Positions 60,950 to 64,000 of a stretch of DNA of 64,000 bases are shown here, piece by piece (the first letter of the stretch is position 1; every line of letters begins with the position of its first letter). The stretch is from Phoebastria nigripes (Eukaryota > Chordata > Aves > Procellariiformes > Diomedeidae), in the NCBI GenBank assembly GCA_035582835.1, contig JAYKAV010003376.1:219298-283297 (forward strand). Reading direction: 5' to 3'. Below the pieces are notes generated by a model. The model was not told the DNA's origin. It searched no databases and saw only the letters and a program-made list of their open reading frames with translations. Made by a program: the position numbers and the translations under genes.

Positions 60950-63900
60950 TGATCTCAAAATTAGGCAATTATCTTTCTGCTTCAGTTAAGCTGAAACAAG
61001 CTTAAATTGAAGCTGAACTCTAGCACACTCCATGGAACATCGATCAGTTCAGAGATATGACAAGCCCATATGCTTTTTGGATATAATATAGAAATATCTT
61101 ATGGTACTAAGCAAAGTTTGGAATGATAACATTTATGCTGAGATAATAACTTTGGCACTTTGGTTTCTCTAACATAAATATATGATGGGAAATTCCTCCC
61201 TAACAGTGGTATATGGTAATGACTGGGTCATATCATTCCACTAATCAATGCACTAAACATAGATTAAGTTTTCCCTCTTTCCATCTCTCTCCCTCTCCAC
61301 AACTGTATATTGAAGAACTTAGATAAATATACAACTCTGTACCTTGGGTGTTCCTAAATTACAGTGGAGCTTGGAGGAATGGGAAGGGAAGTTCAACAAA
61401 GCAGATTTTGACATCTGTATAAAGCATAGTTATCATAAATCATGTTCATCATTTATTGCCAGAAGAGGTATTGCATTATTCAACAGCTTGAGGAATTGCA
61501 GAGAAAGCACATCAGTCATAAAATATAAAATACCTTCTGTCCCAGCCTACTAACTGGTTCTCCAAGTGGCAATGCAAGTTAATATAGCATCCGTAGTTAA
61601 ACATAGGCAAGAAAAGCATTAAAACAATGAAAGAGTGGAAGTTAGATCTGTTGCTGGTGGTATGGGATATTTATTCCACCAGGGCAAGAGCTTGGCAGAT
61701 AATTAGCATTTGTTTATAATGTTACAGTTACATATAATGTGAATTGTACTGGCGTTAGTTGTAGCTGCGTTGAAAAGATGGATCATACGAACATTCAGCT
61801 TTGGACTCATCCAAAATCATGTCCTTGATTGCTAGACATCATTGTGTGACTCTCTTGATTGTGTTTTTCAGAGGTAAATAGTATCATTGGTGTTTGCTAT
61901 TATATCTAGTGGGCATGAATATTTTTGTTAAATCTCCTGCTCCTGGAATCTTGTGGTTACATGGGAATCTGAGCTTTCCTTCAGAAGAAAGAAAACAGTC
62001 GGTTCCTAGTTTTCCAAGAAACCCGCAGAGAAAACTGAAGTCCCATGAAGCTGGTAGTCAGTGTTACTTCAAGAGCATGTATCAAATCTGACGCACGCTT
62101 TTAAACTCATGGTGACTATAATCACGATCCATTGCAATGGATGTGCATAGATCAGTGCTAACCAGTATTTGTGTATTTTAATTAATACTGGGCTGCTGTA
62201 GCTGATTAATAAATAATCCATTTTATCAATCACAGTGAGAGTCTCATTTTCTAGTATTGCTATGCTTACATGCCCTGTATTGAAAAAAGTTACCCTAAGT
62301 CATACCTTAGGGTAAGAAAACAGAATAAAGGAAATGTTTGGTTAGAGAACTGTACCGAAGCCATTCATGTGGGGTTCCTGAGCTAGGATCTATGGGAAGC
62401 TACTTAATCTTATATTTATTGTAAAAGTCGTCTCTTCTCCCCTAACCAGAGGAAGCTCAGATGACTGAGTGAGCTAGATGCTTTTAGCTAGCAGAAGTCA
62501 AGTGTGTGGACCCCAAAGCCAGGAGACACCTTGCTTTGACAGCTGCACTGCAGTATGACAAGCGTGGCACACCAGAGCAAGAGAAATTCGGTGAGCTCCA
62601 GTAACATTCATTCATTTCACGGGAATTACGGACAAAATGCCAGGAAATGCAAATACGTCAAAACATACTTTGATAGCCAAGCTATTTACATACTGTGATA
62701 TCCAAACATACCGTGATATCTGAGCTAATGAATATTGAACATTACTGTCCAGTGGAGGAGTAACTCAGAAAAAAACCTCATCAAATGGAGTGACTATTCT
62801 GTGCAGTGTAATGACAGCTGTGTGGAGATATCTGTGTGCTCCTAATATTCAAAAAAGCCCCAGAGGCTTAGGGAGAAAGCCACAGTCTGGGAAACTGTAG
62901 GACTCTAATTTCTAGTCTTGGTCCTATTGGTGGTTTTCCTTACGGTCTTGGACAAGTTGTTTCTGTTTTCTGCTCTTTTCTCTCTCCCTTATCTTTACGT
63001 GGTCTTGTCTATTTATACTGTAAGTTTTCCAACACCTGGCATTATTTCTGGGATGGTACCACAGAATCATTTCTGGATTTGATCAAATTACAACAAATAA
63101 AATTCAATGGGTTTTGGTTCGTTGGCTGTTCACTTTTACTATGTAACTTATCAGCACGCCTGAGATTTGCCTACCTTATTTCCAGTTCCTTTTTTGTGAA
63201 TAATACATTCTAATTCAGTTCTGATCTCTGCCTTGATTACAGCAGGAGAACCAATCATCTTTTTAAACGCATTAAGGTCAAGTTTGAAGGTCTGTTAAGC
63301 CATTATATTCAAATGAAGGTATTTCTAGGGTAATAGCTCAAATAAAACTAAAATGAAAGTTCTCAAAATACATTTCCAATATCCAGCTCCATGCAATAAA
63401 TATTATGCAAGGTGAATGGCTTCTGTCCAAAACTAACATCTCTAATCTCCTGCTAGCCAAAATACACAATCTGAAAGTATGCACAGGGTGTGCTCAAAGC
63501 TCACATTTGGGGCAAAGCTCAAAGTTTTCCATTCAGCTTTATCAACTGTTGTGCTTGGAAAAAATAGGGGTAGCTTCTAGCACTGTCTGCTGTACCCACT
63601 TATACTGACCACAAATCTACACAACTTTCTGTCAAAAATAGAGCAAAGGCTGGAGGTCACGGTGTGCAGTAAGTCAAAAAGAAGTTGTCTGTATTCTCCC
63701 TTTGCAAGACAATGGGTTGGGATGCATGATGGAAAAGCTCAGTATTTCATCATGGTTTCAAATAAAACCATATGCCTTTTGTAGTCTAATTATTTCCTAA
63801 CCTACTTTCCTGAATTAACTGGTACAATGGCAAACCGTGAATCCTAAACCGTCTCTCACTGCAGAGACTTTAAGATTGCATGGAATCATCTCTCCAGTCC

Positions 63901-64000
63901 TGGAGACCATGCTGTAGGGCTGCCGGGAAAGTCATATGACTATTTTCAGTCAGACTTTTATCAGTATTATTATCATCATCATCATTATCACCTGGTATTT
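60950..64000. other. Non-coding AT-rich interval, CNE-like in part
   Basis: Only very short frames are found. The block at 61700-62250 is rich in homeodomain-like ATTA/TAAT words and includes the 16 bp palindrome 62127-62142. A triplicated motif is listed separately at 62663-62718. The window ends in a short (ATT/ATC)n run (63965-63990). Confidence 0.5.
62663..62718. repeat. Triplicated ACATACYKTGATAKC motif
   Basis: Three related copies start at 62663, 62688 and 62706: ACATACTTTGATAGCC, ACATACTGTGATATCC and ACATACCGTGATATCT. The spacings are 25 and 18 bp, so it is not a simple tandem array. It could be a cluster of binding sites or a decayed duplication. Confidence 0.7.

Noticed and set aside
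62127..62142. 16 bp perfect palindrome centred on ATTGCAAT
   Set aside because: About one such palindrome is expected in 64 kb. The resemblance to C/EBP or paired SOX sites is not enough for a call.
62290..62315. 10 bp inverted repeat with TACCCTAAG and CTTAGGGTA arms that looks telomere-like
   Set aside because: Only one telomeric hexamer per arm, so it is not an interstitial telomeric array. Chance is sufficient.
1..64000. tRNA, rRNA, known microRNA, CRISPR array, endogenous retrovirus or olfactory-receptor-like gene
   Set aside because: No A/B-box pair, familiar microRNA seed hairpin, spaced direct-repeat array, LTR/gag/pol motif or single-exon receptor frame was recognised on reading. 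Absence by eye is not proof.

Overview
This window is vertebrate nuclear DNA, almost certainly from a bird. The best evidence is a set of CR1 LINE 3' ends carrying the avian terminal ATTCTATG-type repeats: plus strand at 26990-27117, minus strand at 39443-39562, and an older minus-strand copy at 8885-9420. Interspersed repeats are otherwise sparse. Isolated single N bases are scattered throughout, which suggests a short-read draft assembly. No bacterial, phage, CRISPR or operon features are present.

I found no protein-coding gene I can support. The open frames are short (the longest is 217 codons), overlap on both strands, contain N bases or low-complexity runs, and show no domain I recognise. 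The longest lies largely on an ancient retroelement relic. I also recognised no tRNA, rRNA or microRNA gene. The window reads as intergenic or intronic DNA, of the gene-desert kind that often surrounds developmental regulators.

Layout: 1-16 kb is non-coding, with CNE-like AT-rich blocks, CR1-related relics (8.9-10.2 kb and about 15 kb) and a C-rich tandem repeat (13.7 kb). At 16-17.3 kb there is a cluster of TALE-homeodomain half-sites followed by a small CpG island. The centrepiece is a domain at about 20.3-24.7 kb where CpG is not depleted: three GC-rich CpG-island blocks bridged by a 540 bp AT-rich stretch (about 31% G+C) that still keeps more CpG than expected. This looks like a long unmethylated promoter domain, but it contains no convincing coding exon. 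It could be a noncoding first exon, a lncRNA promoter, or the flank of a neighbouring regulator. From 24.7 to 64 kb the sequence is non-coding, with a few ancient repeats, microsatellites and candidate conserved noncoding elements.

Since no genes are called, no pathway can be inferred. The functional hypothesis is regulatory: a CpG-rich hub with surrounding candidate enhancers. Repeat families and conservation-like calls come from pattern recognition and were not checked by any search. CpG counts were made by hand.
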